From PZPK01 sp047628385 (GTDB lineage Bacteria > Pseudomonadota > Gammaproteobacteria > Pseudomonadales > Oleiphilaceae): a stretch of DNA of 42,206 bases. Where the stretch lies: positions 1 through 42,206 of the forward strand of contig JBLHVH010000005.1 of the NCBI GenBank assembly GCA_047628385.1, in the 5' to 3' direction. The translations under genes were made by a program, and so were the position numbers. Positions 7,510-16,177 of the stretch are shown one piece after another. The number at the start of each line of letters is the position of its first letter. The stretch's first letter is position 1. Under the pieces are notes generated by a model, which saw only the letters and a program-made list of their open reading frames with translations, did no database searches and was not told where the DNA came from.

Positions 7510-8799
7510 TTACTGATTTGTAAACTCAGGGTATGCTTCCATACCACACTCAGAAATATCAACACCTTCGTATTCTTCTTCTTCGCTAACTCTAATGCCC
7601 ATCACAGCTTTGATAATGGCCCAAGTAACTAAAGAAGCACCAAAGACCCAAACGAAGATAGTTAAGGCACCTAGGAACTGAGCAACAAAGCTTGTTCCAT
7701 CGTTAGTGAATGGCACAACCATTACACCGAATAAACCAACAACACCGTGTACCGAGATTGCACCGACTGGATCATCAATTTTCAACTTATCAAGCGTTAG
7801 TATAGATAAAACAACAATCACACCACCAACCAAACCGATCAGTGTTGCAGATAATGCAGTCGGTGTATCTGGACCAGCCGTAATCGCAACAAGACCTGCT
7901 AATGCACCGTTAAGCGCCATGGTTAAATCCGCTTTCTTAAATAAGATACGCGCTAGTAATAGAGCACCGATCAATCCACCGGCTGCAGCAGCGTTAGTAT
8001 TCATAAACACAACGGCAACAGCATTTGCACTTTCAACACTTGCTAAGGCAAGAACAGAACCACCGTTGAAACCGAACCAACCCAACCAAAGAATGAATGT
8101 ACCTAATGTAGCCATGGGTAAGTTTGCACCAGGAATCGCATTTACTTCACCGTTTTTACCGTACTTACCTTTACGCGCACCAAGCAGTAATACACCCGCT
8201 AATGCAGCTGCAGCACCAGCCATGTGAACGATACCCGAACCAGCAAAGTCAGAGAAACCATAGTAGGTCATTTCACCATCAACCATACCGCTTTCAACTA
8301 ATGAACCAAGGCTGAACATACCGAATACATCTTCGCCGCCCCAAGTCCAAGCACCTTCCATTGGGTAAATAAAGCCTGTCATCACAACAGCAAAAACCAA
8401 GAAAGCCCAAAGCTTCATTCGCTCTGCGACGGCACCTGATACAATCGACATTGCCGTTGCAACAAATACTACCTGAAAGAAGAAGTCAGCTGAAGGTGCG
8501 TACGTTGCTGCTTCAGCTGCACCTGCAACACCATCTGCTTCAATACCGCTTAAGAAAAATAGTTCTGAACCACCTTTATACATGATCGCATAACCGCAAA
8601 TCATATACATGGTACAAGAGACCGCAAATAGCGCGATGTTTTTGGTTAATATCTCAGTGGTGTTTTTAGCGCGAACTAAACCCGCTTCCAACATGGCAAA
8701 ACCTGCCGCCATCCACATAACCAAGGCACCACATACTAAAAAGTAAAAGGTGTCCATTGCATATTGCATTTCTGTTACTGTACTTGTTAAATTTTCCAT
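7510..8799 (-). CDS. amtB: Ammonium transporter
   Basis: A 429-residue Amt/MEP channel with about eleven membrane helices. The N-terminus has MDTFYFLVCGALVMWMAAGF and AMLEAGLVRAKNT. The twin pore histidines lie in SGIVHMAGAAAALAG and AISVHGVVGLFG. FGFNGGSVLAL and NTNAAAAGG are further signatures. The C-terminal tail VSEEEEYEGVDISECGMEAY is the cytoplasmic region that contacts GlnK. The N-terminal helix is not preceded by an obvious cleavable signal, unlike E. coli AmtB. It follows glnK by 62 bases with GGAGGG ahead of the ATG. Co-transcription from the sigma-54 promoter upstream of glnK is expected. Confidence 0.96.
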   Translation of the reverse strand: MENLTSTVTEMQYAMDTFYFLVCGALVMWMAAGFAMLEAGLVRAKNTTEILTKNIALFAVSCTMYMICGYAIMYKGGSELFFLSGIEADGVAGAAEAATYAPSADFFFQVVFVATAMSIVSGAVAERMKLWAFLVFAVVMTGFIYPMEGAWTWGGEDVFGMFSLGSLVESGMVDGEMTYYGFSDFAGSGIVHMAGAAAALAGVLLLGARKGKYGKNGEVNAIPGANLPMATLGTFILWLGWFGFNGGSVLALASVESANAVAVVFMNTNAAAAGGLIGALLLARILFKKADLTMALNGALAGLVAITAGPDTPTALSATLIGLVGGVIVVLSILTLDKLKIDDPVGAISVHGVVGLFGVMVVPFTNDGTSFVAQFLGALTIFVWVFGASLVTWAIIKAVMGIRVSEEEEYEGVDISECGMEAYPEFTNQ

Positions 8800-8861
8800 T
8801 AGAACCCTCCGAACTAGCCGCGCTAGAACGTATTGTTAGCGTATATATTAATTAGAATAAG

Positions 8862-9200
8862 TTAAACGGCATCAGTACCGGTTTCACCTGTACGAATTCG
8901 GATCACTTGCTCCAATGGAGAAACAAAGATTTTTCCGTCACCAATTTTTCCAGTATTCGCTGCATTCGTAATTGACTCGATAACTTGGTCTAACAAGTCA
9001 GAACCAATCGCAACTTCAACCTTTACTTTAGGTAGAAAATCAACGACATATTCAGCGCCACGATACAGCTCAGTATGTCCTTTCTGACGACCAAAGCCTT
9101 TTACTTCTGTTACGGTGATACCTTGAACACCAATTTCTGACAATGCTTCACGTACGTCGTCAAGCTTGAAGGGTTTAATAATGGCGGTGACTAGTTTCAT
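8862..9200 (-). CDS. glnK: Nitrogen regulatory protein P-II
   Basis: A 112-residue PII trimer subunit that senses ATP/ADP and 2-oxoglutarate and blocks AmtB when nitrogen is plentiful. MKLVTAIIKPFKLDDVREAL is the PII start. The T-loop has EVKGFGRQKGHTELYRGAEY with the uridylylation site Tyr51. The B-loop TGKIGDGKIFV and the C-terminal IRIRTGETG are intact. Being first gene of a glnK-amtB operon behind a sigma-54 promoter makes GlnK the better name than GlnB. AGGAG precedes the ATG. Confidence 0.95.
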   Translation of the reverse strand: MKLVTAIIKPFKLDDVREALSEIGVQGITVTEVKGFGRQKGHTELYRGAEYVVDFLPKVKVEVAIGSDLLDQVIESITNAANTGKIGDGKIFVSPLEQVIRIRTGETGTDAV

Positions 9201-9292
9201 AGGAGTCTCCTGTTATGCCGCTTAAGTTAAGATTGTTGATTATATTTTGTTGCCACACCTAATTAGCATGTTTTACAACATTACTTCTTTTA

Positions 9293-9308
9293 AGCAGGCG
9301 GTGTGCCA
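9293..9308 (-). promoter_or_regulatory. Sigma-54 promoter of glnK-amtB
   Basis: On the minus strand the sequence TGGCACACCGCCTGCT has the -24 GG and -12 GC exactly ten bases apart, against the consensus TGGCAC-N5-TTGC, with one mismatch (CTGC). It lies about 95 bases upstream of the glnK ATG. It fits NtrC-dependent induction on nitrogen limitation, as known for glnK-amtB in many proteobacteria. It sits in the 368-base gap 9201-9568, which otherwise holds the candidate NtrC sites and the ubiK start region. Confidence 0.78.
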
Positions 9309-9372
9309 ACAATAATTTTCTTAATAAAAACAATATGATGCACTTTAAAAAGAAAAATAGTCAGGTGTCTCT

Positions 9373-9406
9373 TGCAATATAATAGTGCATGCATGATTAT
9401 TGCGCA
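9373..9406. promoter_or_regulatory. Candidate tandem NtrC enhancer sites
   Basis: Two abutting 17-base elements, TGCAATATAATAGTGCA (9373-9389) and TGCATGATTATTGCGCA (9390-9406), resemble the NtrC consensus TGCACC-N5-GGTGCA in their outer bases. They lie 65-100 bases upstream of the sigma-54 element, the usual enhancer distance. The inner CC/GG positions match poorly, so this is an inference from ends and position. Confidence 0.45.
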
Positions 9407-9568
9407 CCACAACCGGTCGTTATTTTTGTTACGAGCCTGTGTGAACAATTTCACGCGCATGTTAAGCTTTCACTGCGGTCATACTGAATACTGTATTTAA
9501 TATACTTAACACTGCTTGCACTTCTAACTTACAAGCCTGTAGACCCTTTATTTTATTAGGAGACGTTA

Positions 9569-9814
9569 ATGCTTAGCCCTCAGGAACTGTTAAACACCAT
9601 CCACGAACAAGTAAGTCAGGTACTCCCTGATATGGGAAAGTCAGCACAAGAAGATTTAACCGCGCATATTAAAATTCTGGTCAGCGGTATCATCTCTAAG
9701 CTTGACCTGGTTAACCGTGATGAATTTGATGCGCAACAAGCGGTATTAGAACGAACCCGCTCTAAATTAGAGCAGTTAGAAAAAGATTTTGCTGCATTGA
9801 AGGGCGAATCTTAA
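9569..9814 (+). CDS. ubiK: Ubiquinone biosynthesis accessory factor UbiK (BMFP family)
   Basis: An 81-residue protein with the two-part layout of the YqiC/UbiK family: an amphipathic N-terminal helix (LSPQELLNTIHEQVSQVLP) and a C-terminal coiled coil (AQQAVLERTRSKLEQLEKDF). UbiK assists aerobic ubiquinone assembly, partnering UbiJ in E. coli, and can bind lipid and trimerise. AGGAG eight bases before the ATG supports the start. It lies 65 bases before comM and divergent from glnK, a neighbourhood I recall from Pseudomonas chromosomes. Confidence 0.88.
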   Translation: MLSPQELLNTIHEQVSQVLPDMGKSAQEDLTAHIKILVSGIISKLDLVNRDEFDAQQAVLERTRSKLEQLEKDFAALKGES

Positions 9815-9879
9815 GATCGGCCAGTAAAATAATATTTCTAAACTTACGCAAAGGACGCGTTTAATTAGCAAGGAGTGCT

Positions 9880-11391
9880 ATGTCCCTCTCTATTATCAAT
9901 ACTCGTGCCCAATTTGGCGTCGATGCACCGAAAGTCACAGTTGAAACACATATATCCAACGGCCTACCTTCTCTCACCATGGTGGGATTGCCTGAAATGG
10001 CTGTTCGAGAAAGTAAGGAACGCGTTCGTAGTGCTCTAATTAATTCAGGCTTCGACTTTCCTACGCGGCGGGTCACCATTAATCTCGCACCCGCTGATAT
10101 TCCAAAACAAGGCGGCCGCTATGACTTAGCGATTGCCATCGGAATTTTAGTCGCCACAGGACAACTCCAAAGCGACGCGATACAAGATTATGAATTTATT
10201 GGAGAACTAGCACTAACAGGCGAACTAAGACCTGTATCAGGAATTTTACCTTCGGCCATTGCTTGTGAAAAACAACATAATACGCTTTTCATTGCCTTAG
10301 AAAATTCAGCTGAAGCAGCGTTATCAAATTGTAAAAATCTATTTGCTGCTTCACACCTTAATGAAATATGCCAACATATTACGGGCCAAAAACTTATCAG
10401 TCACACCCGTTTCGACCGCATTGATATCCCTGACAGCCTGCTTCCTGATTTAGACGAAGTAAAAGGACAGGCACAAGCACGCAGAGCATTAGAGATAGCG
10501 GCGGCAGGTAGGCATAATTTACTTTTTTACGGGCCGCCCGGAACTGGAAAAAGTATGCTCGCAGCGCGCTTACCTAGCATATTACCCAATTTAAGTAATA
10601 AAGAAGCCGTTGAAGTGGCATCTGTCTATTCATTAACGGGTACGCCAAGGGAAACTGAAAAGCTTTTTTCTGCGCCGTTCAGGGCCCCCCATCACACGGC
10701 ATCATCCGTTGCCTTAGTCGGTGGAGGCTCACACCCATCACCGGGTGAAATATCACTTGCACACCATGGTGTGCTTTTTTTGGATGAACTTCCCGAATAT
10801 GGTCGTTCAGTACTTGAAGTATTACGAGAGCCAATAGAAAGCGGGGAAATTAGAATCTCGCGCGCTAACGCGACCGTAAACTTTCCCGCTCGGTTTCAAC
10901 TTTTAGCGGCAATGAATCCATGCCCATGCGGATTCTCTGGACACCCAAAAGTGGCTTGCACCGACACACCTCAGCAAATCCAAAATTATCGGAGGAAACT
11001 TTCAGGGCCATTATTAGATCGATTCGATTTACACGTTGAAGTTGCTTTTCAAGCGGGTGCTGTTTTACTCGGTAAGTCAGCACCCGCAGAGAGTTCTGCG
11101 GTTGTTTATCAACGCGTCAAACAAGCCCGACAACGGCAGCTCGATCGACAAAATAAACTTAACAGTGAATTAAAACCAGCCGAATTAGAGAATTTTTGTG
11201 CGCTACAACCGCAAACCCAAAGCATGCTTGAGCGTGCTATGGATAAACTAGCGCTTTCAGCCCGAGGCGCTCACAGGGTTATTCGTGTGGCACGCACCTT
11301 GGCAGATTTAAACGGAGATGAGCAGCTCAACACCACACATTTAGGTGAGGCGCTTGCCTACAGAGGGTTGGATCGACAGTCAGGCGTTTAA
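9880..11391 (+). CDS. comM: YifB/ComM family AAA+ ATPase (Mg chelatase-like)
   Basis: A 503-residue protein. Residues 1-170 form the Lon-protease-like N-domain (VETHISNGLPSLTMVGLPE, PADIPKQGGRYDLAIAIGIL). The AAA+ core has Walker A GPPGTGKS at 218-225 and Walker B GVLFLDELPEYGR. The family segment MNPCPCGFSGHP bears the Cys pair. The C-terminal Mg-chelatase-type lid ends SARGAHRVIRVARTLADL. ComM is a hexameric branch-migration helicase that promotes integration of donor DNA in natural transformation. It is widespread in non-competent bacteria too, so it does not by itself show competence. Start is supported by AAGGAG before the ATG. Confidence 0.94.
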   Translation: MSLSIINTRAQFGVDAPKVTVETHISNGLPSLTMVGLPEMAVRESKERVRSALINSGFDFPTRRVTINLAPADIPKQGGRYDLAIAIGILVATGQLQSDAIQDYEFIGELALTGELRPVSGILPSAIACEKQHNTLFIALENSAEAALSNCKNLFAASHLNEICQHITGQKLISHTRFDRIDIPDSLLPDLDEVKGQAQARRALEIAAAGRHNLLFYGPPGTGKSMLAARLPSILPNLSNKEAVEVASVYSLTGTPRETEKLFSAPFRAPHHTASSVALVGGGSHPSPGEISLAHHGVLFLDELPEYGRSVLEVLREPIESGEIRISRANATVNFPARFQLLAAMNPCPCGFSGHPKVACTDTPQQIQNYRRKLSGPLLDRFDLHVEVAFQAGAVLLGKSAPAESSAVVYQRVKQARQRQLDRQNKLNSELKPAELENFCALQPQTQSMLERAMDKLALSARGAHRVIRVARTLADLNGDEQLNTTHLGEALAYRGLDRQSGV

Positions 11392-11556
11392 CTTAAAATA
11401 CCAGACAACACTAAATTACTGTAATTATTGGCTAAATGGCTGATTTATCCTCATTAACGGTTATTAGCCACCTTCCATGTGAATAAGTGTTCAGCTACTA
11501 TAAACGTCCTAAATAGCACTTTTTATAATAAAACAGCCAACGTAGGGTGGTTTAGC

Positions 11557-12555
11557 ATGATCAACGCTGCATTTTTAATTTATGATCGCGTTTTATTCTC
11601 TGGCGTAACACGGCCCTATGAGATCCTTAAAGCTGTGAATGCCATGGCAAAAATGGATAGAGAAGGCCGACAACTTGAATTGAGCCTGGTAAAAATTGTC
11701 GACGAGCAACCCCAAGTTGCGGGCGAAATTCCTTTAAACATTGAAGAAAAGCTTCAAAACTTAGGTCATATGGATTGGATATTCATTCCACCCAGCTGGC
11801 GCAACCCTGCGTATATTCTTAATAAATATCCTCATTTGCCCGCATTACTTAAAGAACGCTATGAAGCTGGCACCAAGTTTATTGCAACAGGTGCAGGCGT
11901 CTATTTTTTAGCGGAAGCGGGTTTATTAGACGACTGTCCTGCGACAACACATTGGTACTTTTTTGATGACTTCGAAAAACGTTATCCAAAAATTGAGCTT
12001 AAACGTCAGCACTTTATAACGTATGGTCATGGTATTTACTGCGCAGGCAGTATCAATGCCTTATCAGATTTAGTCTTCCACTTAATCGGCCAAGCCTTTG
12101 GCCTGAAACATCGCCAAATGGCTGAACGTCATTTTGAGCATGAAGTAGGAAGCAGTTATGACTTGCCTATGTTTTCGATTGGTAATGCCGCACATGCTGA
12201 CGAGTCAATTATTGAAGTGCAAGAATGGCTAAAAATTTCATGTCATGAAGAAATCGATATCCCCCAGATGGCAAAAAAAGCAGAGATGCCCGTGCGAACT
12301 TTTACGCGTAGATTTAGACAAGCATTAGGTATGACACCAAATCAATATCTACAAGATCTACGTATTGAAAATGGCCGAGATTTATTAAAAACAACTGATT
12401 TAACGGTTCAGGACGTTGCCGAAAATGTCGGCTATAAAGATACCGCTTATTTTTCGCGTGTGTTTAAAACAAAAGTAGGTTTAACCCCTACGGATTATAA
12501 GAAAATGGTCAGGCCCAAATTATTTCAATTAAGCCAGAACAACGAGAACGCATAA
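11557..12555 (+). CDS. GlxA family transcriptional regulator (DJ-1/PfpI domain plus AraC HTH)
   Basis: A 332-residue regulator. Residues 1-190 are a DJ-1/PfpI-like domain: FLIYDRVLFSGVTRPYEIL, FIATGAGVYFLAEAGLLDD, TYGHGIYCAGSINALSDLV. The C-terminal 100 residues are an AraC-type double helix-turn-helix with MPVRTFTRRFRQALGMTP and VAENVGYKDTAYFSRVFK. In this family the amidase-like domain senses an effector and usually lacks enzyme activity. ATG 11557 is chosen because AGGGTGG precedes it and the domain starts at once; a GTG at 11479 would add 26 unconserved residues. No obvious target operon is adjacent; the next gene encodes an arsenate reductase. The ligand is unknown. Confidence 0.85.
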   Translation: MINAAFLIYDRVLFSGVTRPYEILKAVNAMAKMDREGRQLELSLVKIVDEQPQVAGEIPLNIEEKLQNLGHMDWIFIPPSWRNPAYILNKYPHLPALLKERYEAGTKFIATGAGVYFLAEAGLLDDCPATTHWYFFDDFEKRYPKIELKRQHFITYGHGIYCAGSINALSDLVFHLIGQAFGLKHRQMAERHFEHEVGSSYDLPMFSIGNAAHADESIIEVQEWLKISCHEEIDIPQMAKKAEMPVRTFTRRFRQALGMTPNQYLQDLRIENGRDLLKTTDLTVQDVAENVGYKDTAYFSRVFKTKVGLTPTDYKKMVRPKLFQLSQNNENA

Positions 12556-12556
12556 A

Positions 12557-12610
12557 AAGAGGAGGGAGACGCCCTATAAAATTAAGCAGCTCCCCCTCTT
12601 AATTGTTTTC
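12557..12610 (+). terminator. Hairpin after the GlxA-type regulator
   Basis: Arms aagaggagggag (12557-12568) and ctccccctctt (12590-12600) pair at eleven positions with one bulged A, around a 21-base loop, followed by AATTGTTTTC. The GC-rich stem and trailing T's fit an intrinsic terminator, although the loop is long. The rest of the gap to 12806 shows no other clear feature. Confidence 0.5.
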
Positions 12611-12806
12611 AAAGAAGTCAGCTCACAATTGCACTTTATGAAAAGTTAGAATATGTATAAAGTTAGTTTTCTTACGATGTGATTATATTTCGAGCAGTTT
12701 CATTACCAATCGTAAAAACAGGCTATGTTTAAAGGAATTATTTTAAGGATTGCAGGTCTGATTACTGCAGTAAGATTATTTTCTATTCATTGCATAGGAT
12801 TCAAAC

Positions 12807-13247
12807 ATGCCATCACCACAAAAAAAGGTGCTATTTCTTTGCACGGGTAACTCATGTAGAAGCCAAATGGCAGAAGCTTGGGTGAACGCCTTAAAGCCAA
12901 ATGAATGGCAAGCATTCTCTGCAGGCATCGAAACGCATGGAATGAACCCTTTTGCCATATCGGTTATGGCAGAATCTGGTGTCGATATGACCGGACAATA
13001 CTCAAAAAATGTCGATGAGTTGAAAGACAATACTTTCGACCTTGTGGTCACCGTCTGTGATCATGCCGCGAATCATTGTCCATCATTACCGTCAACGCTT
13101 TTAGTCAAGCATATTCCCTTCGATGATCCGCCAGCACTTGCTAAAAATGCTAAAAACGAAGGAGAAACCTTAGTTAGTTATCGTTTAGTGCGCGACCAAA
13201 TCAAAACATTTGTAGAATCTAGTCAACTATCTACCGCTGTCTCTTGA
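12807..13247 (+). CDS. arsC: Thioredoxin-dependent arsenate reductase (LMW phosphatase fold)
   Basis: A 146-residue protein with the P-loop CTGNSCR (Cys12 to Arg18) of low-molecular-weight phosphatases. The extra pair Cys84 and Cys91 in VTVCDHAANHCP matches the redox pair used by Staphylococcus and Bacillus type arsenate reductases. IPFDDPPAL supplies the catalytic Asp loop. It should reduce arsenate to arsenite with electrons from thioredoxin. No arsR, arsB, acr3 or arsM lies nearby, so the efflux step must be elsewhere or the gene stands alone. Plain tyrosine-phosphatase activity is less likely given the extra cysteines. Confidence 0.88.
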   Translation: MPSPQKKVLFLCTGNSCRSQMAEAWVNALKPNEWQAFSAGIETHGMNPFAISVMAESGVDMTGQYSKNVDELKDNTFDLVVTVCDHAANHCPSLPSTLLVKHIPFDDPPALAKNAKNEGETLVSYRLVRDQIKTFVESSQLSTAVS

Positions 13248-13349
13248 TATTTCTTCCTCCCACTTCTATCATTCGCGCAATTTATAGCCAATGGCTTTCA
13301 GTTTACTGAGAAATATAAGCGAAAATGAACATCAGAAGTGGGAATATGT

Positions 13350-14042
13350 ATGACGAATGAAGCACTTAAGAACCGACCAATTCGCAGTTTTGTTATCCGA
13401 AGTGGTCGAATGACGTCAGGACAGCAAAATAGCTGGGATGGTTTATGGCCGAGCCTAGGGCTTGATTTATCGTCATCGCTTGTCGACTTTGCCTCCGTCT
13501 TTGGCAATTCAAACCCGCTCGTATTAGAAATTGGCTTCGGTATGGGTCGCTCACTATGCGAAATGGCTCTGCAAGCACCTCATGAGAATTTCGTTGGCAT
13601 CGAAGTGCATCGACCCGGTGTCGGTTCATTATTAATGAAGGCGGATGAGCTTAAACTAACCAATCTGAAAGTATTTTGTGCTGATGCAAACGAACTGCTT
13701 AAACACTCGATTTCTGACAAGGCATTAAACCGCTTACAGCTTTTCTTTCCTGACCCTTGGCATAAAACAAAACATAATAAGCGCCGATTAGTTCAAGCTG
13801 AATTCGTACAAAGTATCCGCCCTAAACTTGAAATTGGTGGCATTTTCCATATGGCAACGGATTGGGAACCTTATGCTAAACATATGGTGAAAGTAATGGA
13901 ATCTGCTGAAGGTTTTAAAAATATTGCGGGTAAACATAATTATTCAGAACGCCCTGACTATCGACCACTCACCAAGTTTGAAGAACGCGGTCAACGTTTA
14001 GGTCATGGTGTTTGGGATCTTTTATATGAACGTATCGCTTAA
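13350..14042 (+). CDS. trmB: tRNA (guanine-46-N7)-methyltransferase
   Basis: A 230-residue SAM-dependent enzyme that methylates G46 in the variable loop of tRNA. It opens with RSFVIRSGRMTSGQQ. The SAM motif VLEIGFGMGRSL is at 58-69, followed by IEVHRPGVG. The tRNA/catalytic segment FFPDPWHKTKHNKRRL (132-147) and the C-terminal YRPLTKFEERGQRLGHGVWDL are family signatures. ATG 13350 is preferred over an in-frame GTG at 13338. It is followed after 13 bases by the acyltransferase gene, suggesting one operon. Confidence 0.94.
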   Translation: MTNEALKNRPIRSFVIRSGRMTSGQQNSWDGLWPSLGLDLSSSLVDFASVFGNSNPLVLEIGFGMGRSLCEMALQAPHENFVGIEVHRPGVGSLLMKADELKLTNLKVFCADANELLKHSISDKALNRLQLFFPDPWHKTKHNKRRLVQAEFVQSIRPKLEIGGIFHMATDWEPYAKHMVKVMESAEGFKNIAGKHNYSERPDYRPLTKFEERGQRLGHGVWDLLYERIA

Positions 14043-14055
14043 TGGATAGACCATA

Positions 14056-15684
14056 ATGTCGATCTTAAAAAGTGTACGGCACGAAAAAGAGCTGAAGCGC
14101 TTCAATGATGCTCTTCCTACAAAAGAAGGTTTATCTTATGCGCAGCAAGCGCTTCGCTACTTTGATGTTGATATAGATGCAAACACCCAGCACCATATCC
14201 CCAAACTGGGTAAAGTCATCCTGATTGCAAATCATCCCATTGGCTCACTGGATGCGCTCGCATTTATCAAGGTAGTTATCGAAACCCGTCCCGATGTAAA
14301 AATCATTGAAAATCCTTTATTAGCGACAATGCCACCTCTTCTGACACTTACTTTGCCTTACGATAAAGCGTCAACTCAAGCAGCACATCAACTTAATATT
14401 ATATGCCAGCATTTAAACAATGAAGGCGTATTAATTGTTTTTCCTGCTAGCGAAATCTCATCCTTTAGCCCTCTTGGTATTAAAGATGGCCATTGGCAGT
14501 CAGATTTTTTAAACATCGCTGAACAAACCAATTCACCCATTTTACCTGCACTGGTTAGCCCTAAAAAGTCATTTTTGTTTTATAGTTTGTCTATCTTTTC
14601 AAAACCATTTTCAACACTGTTATTACTACGAGAATCACTTAAACAAACGAACAATACGGTGAATATCGAAATAGGCGAATTAATTGACCCACTGGCGCAT
14701 GAAGATTTAAACCTGCCTTTCAAAACAAAAGTTAAGTTGTTCCAAAAACAGCTCTATCGCATCGGACGCAATAAACCTTCCCTCTTTCGTACCCTTACCC
14801 CGATTGCGCCACCAGAAGATCGCCAACAATTAAAGCGTGAAGTTCAAGCGTGCGAGTCCTTAGGCGAAACCAGAGACAATAAAAAAATATTCTTATACCA
14901 CAACCAAACAGACTCAGCGTTAATGCGTGAAATAGGCCGCTTACGCGAAGAAGCTTTTCGCCTTATAGGTGAAGGCACAGGTGGTGAGCGTGATATTGAT
15001 GAGTATGATCAACACTACATGCACATCGTATTATGGGATGAAGACGACTTAGAAGTGGTTGGCGCTTACCGACTTTGCCCAACGCACAATGAGCCTCGGT
15101 TATATACCTCGACTTTATTCGACTATAACAAAGACACTGAACAATTTATTCAGTCTGGCCTAGAGCTTGGAAGAAGCTTTATACAACCAAGGTATTGGGG
15201 CTCTAGAAGTTTGGAATACTTATGGTATGGGATTGCAGCGTTTCTGCGCCGCAACCCTCAGTATCGATATTTACTGGGGGCAGTTAGTATTAGCAACACC
15301 TTCTCTCGCCCAGCGAAAGATCTACTCGTTGGCTATTACCAGCTCTATTATGCTGACTACGAAGGGCTAACCCTTTCATGTAAACGACCTTATACCATTG
15401 ATGATAATGCTCGGAAAAAAATGAGTCTGTTATTTCAAGGTAAGTCTGACAAAGAAGCTTTTTCTATATTAAAAGCACAACTGAGACATCTTGGTTACTC
15501 AGTACCCGCACTTTATAAACAATACGCTGACCTAACTACTCAAGGTGGCACTCGTTTTTTAAGCTTCAATATTGATCCTGACTTTAACGATTGTGTCGAT
15601 GGGCTTGTTGTTGTAGACATAAAAAAAATGTCGACCACAAAACGGAAACGTTATGGACTGATGGATCACGAACCATGCGATTGA
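14056..15684 (+). CDS. Bifunctional acyltransferase: PlsC-like plus OlsB/GNAT-like (OlsF-type)
   Basis: A 542-residue fusion. Residues 45-240 are a lysophospholipid acyltransferase-like domain with NHPIGSLD (His60, Asp66) and FPASEIS (129-135) as acceptor blocks. Residues 270-480 are an OlsB/autoinducer-synthase-like N-acyltransferase: REIGRLREEAFRLIGEGTGG, YDQHYMHIVLWDEDDLEVVG, and GLELGRSFIQPRYW. The same order occurs in OlsF, which makes ornithine lipids alone: the C-terminal half N-acylates ornithine and the N-terminal half adds the ester-linked acyl chain. A related product (another amino-acid lipid) or an uncharacterised role is possible. It is likely co-transcribed with trmB. Family level is confident, substrate is inferred. 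Confidence 0.75.
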   Translation: MSILKSVRHEKELKRFNDALPTKEGLSYAQQALRYFDVDIDANTQHHIPKLGKVILIANHPIGSLDALAFIKVVIETRPDVKIIENPLLATMPPLLTLTLPYDKASTQAAHQLNIICQHLNNEGVLIVFPASEISSFSPLGIKDGHWQSDFLNIAEQTNSPILPALVSPKKSFLFYSLSIFSKPFSTLLLLRESLKQTNNTVNIEIGELIDPLAHEDLNLPFKTKVKLFQKQLYRIGRNKPSLFRTLTPIAPPEDRQQLKREVQACESLGETRDNKKIFLYHNQTDSALMREIGRLREEAFRLIGEGTGGERDIDEYDQHYMHIVLWDEDDLEVVGAYRLCPTHNEPRLYTSTLFDYNKDTEQFIQSGLELGRSFIQPRYWGSRSLEYLWYGIAAFLRRNPQYRYLLGAVSISNTFSRPAKDLLVGYYQLYYADYEGLTLSCKRPYTIDDNARKKMSLLFQGKSDKEAFSILKAQLRHLGYSVPALYKQYADLTTQGGTRFLSFNIDPDFNDCVDGLVVVDIKKMSTTKRKRYGLMDHEPCD

Positions 15685-15751
15685 TTAACCGCTAATAACA
15701 CTTCAAATTACACTGATTACTTTAAAACTTAATATTCCAAGGAGGGAATTG

Positions 15752-16177
15752 ATGAAAACGATAGTGTTCATAGCCTGGTTAATAGCTGCGCTTGTTTTAC
15801 TAAACGGAAATTCAGCCATAGCCGCTACAAGTTATTACCGCTGGCAAGACGCTAAAGGAGATTGGCAGTTTTCTGATAAAGCTCCAATCAAATCAAGCTC
15901 TGAGATGAATATTTCAAAAGTATTTGGACAAAACGTCAACATCTCAAAGCCAGCTAATACCGCAACTAACCCCACGCTGATTAAGTTAAAAGCTCAACCT
16001 GTTAATAAACCACAAAAAAGCAAACAGAAAGCTAAACATGAACAAATCTGCCAAACCTTAGAAGCTAAACTTGACACGATCCATAGAAAACTAAGAGCCG
16101 GCTATAAAGAACCCAAAGGCAATAAATTAAGAGCGCAACGGCGAAGGATTAATAATAAAATTTATAAGCAATGCTAA
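15752..16177 (+). CDS. Secreted DUF4124 domain protein
   Basis: A 141-residue product with a signal peptide (MKTIVFIAWLIAALVLL, cleavage near AIAATS). After it comes the short DUF4124 motif YYRWQDAKGDWQFSDKAP, a small beta fold of unknown role common in gammaproteobacteria. The remainder is Lys/Gln-rich and basic, with a C-terminal helix carrying two cysteines (CQTLEAKLDTIHRKL and a final Cys). AAGGAGGG lies six bases before ATG 15752. It would be exported to the periplasm; function is unknown. It follows the acyltransferase gene by 67 bases. Confidence 0.8.
   Translation: MKTIVFIAWLIAALVLLNGNSAIAATSYYRWQDAKGDWQFSDKAPIKSSSEMNISKVFGQNVNISKPANTATNPTLIKLKAQPVNKPQKSKQKAKHEQICQTLEAKLDTIHRKLRAGYKEPKGNKLRAQRRRINNKIYKQC

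Noticed and set aside
7706..8227. Plus-strand frame of 173 codons antisense to amtB
   Set aside because: It is a by-product of the strongly biased amtB codon pattern; amtB is certain on the minus strand.
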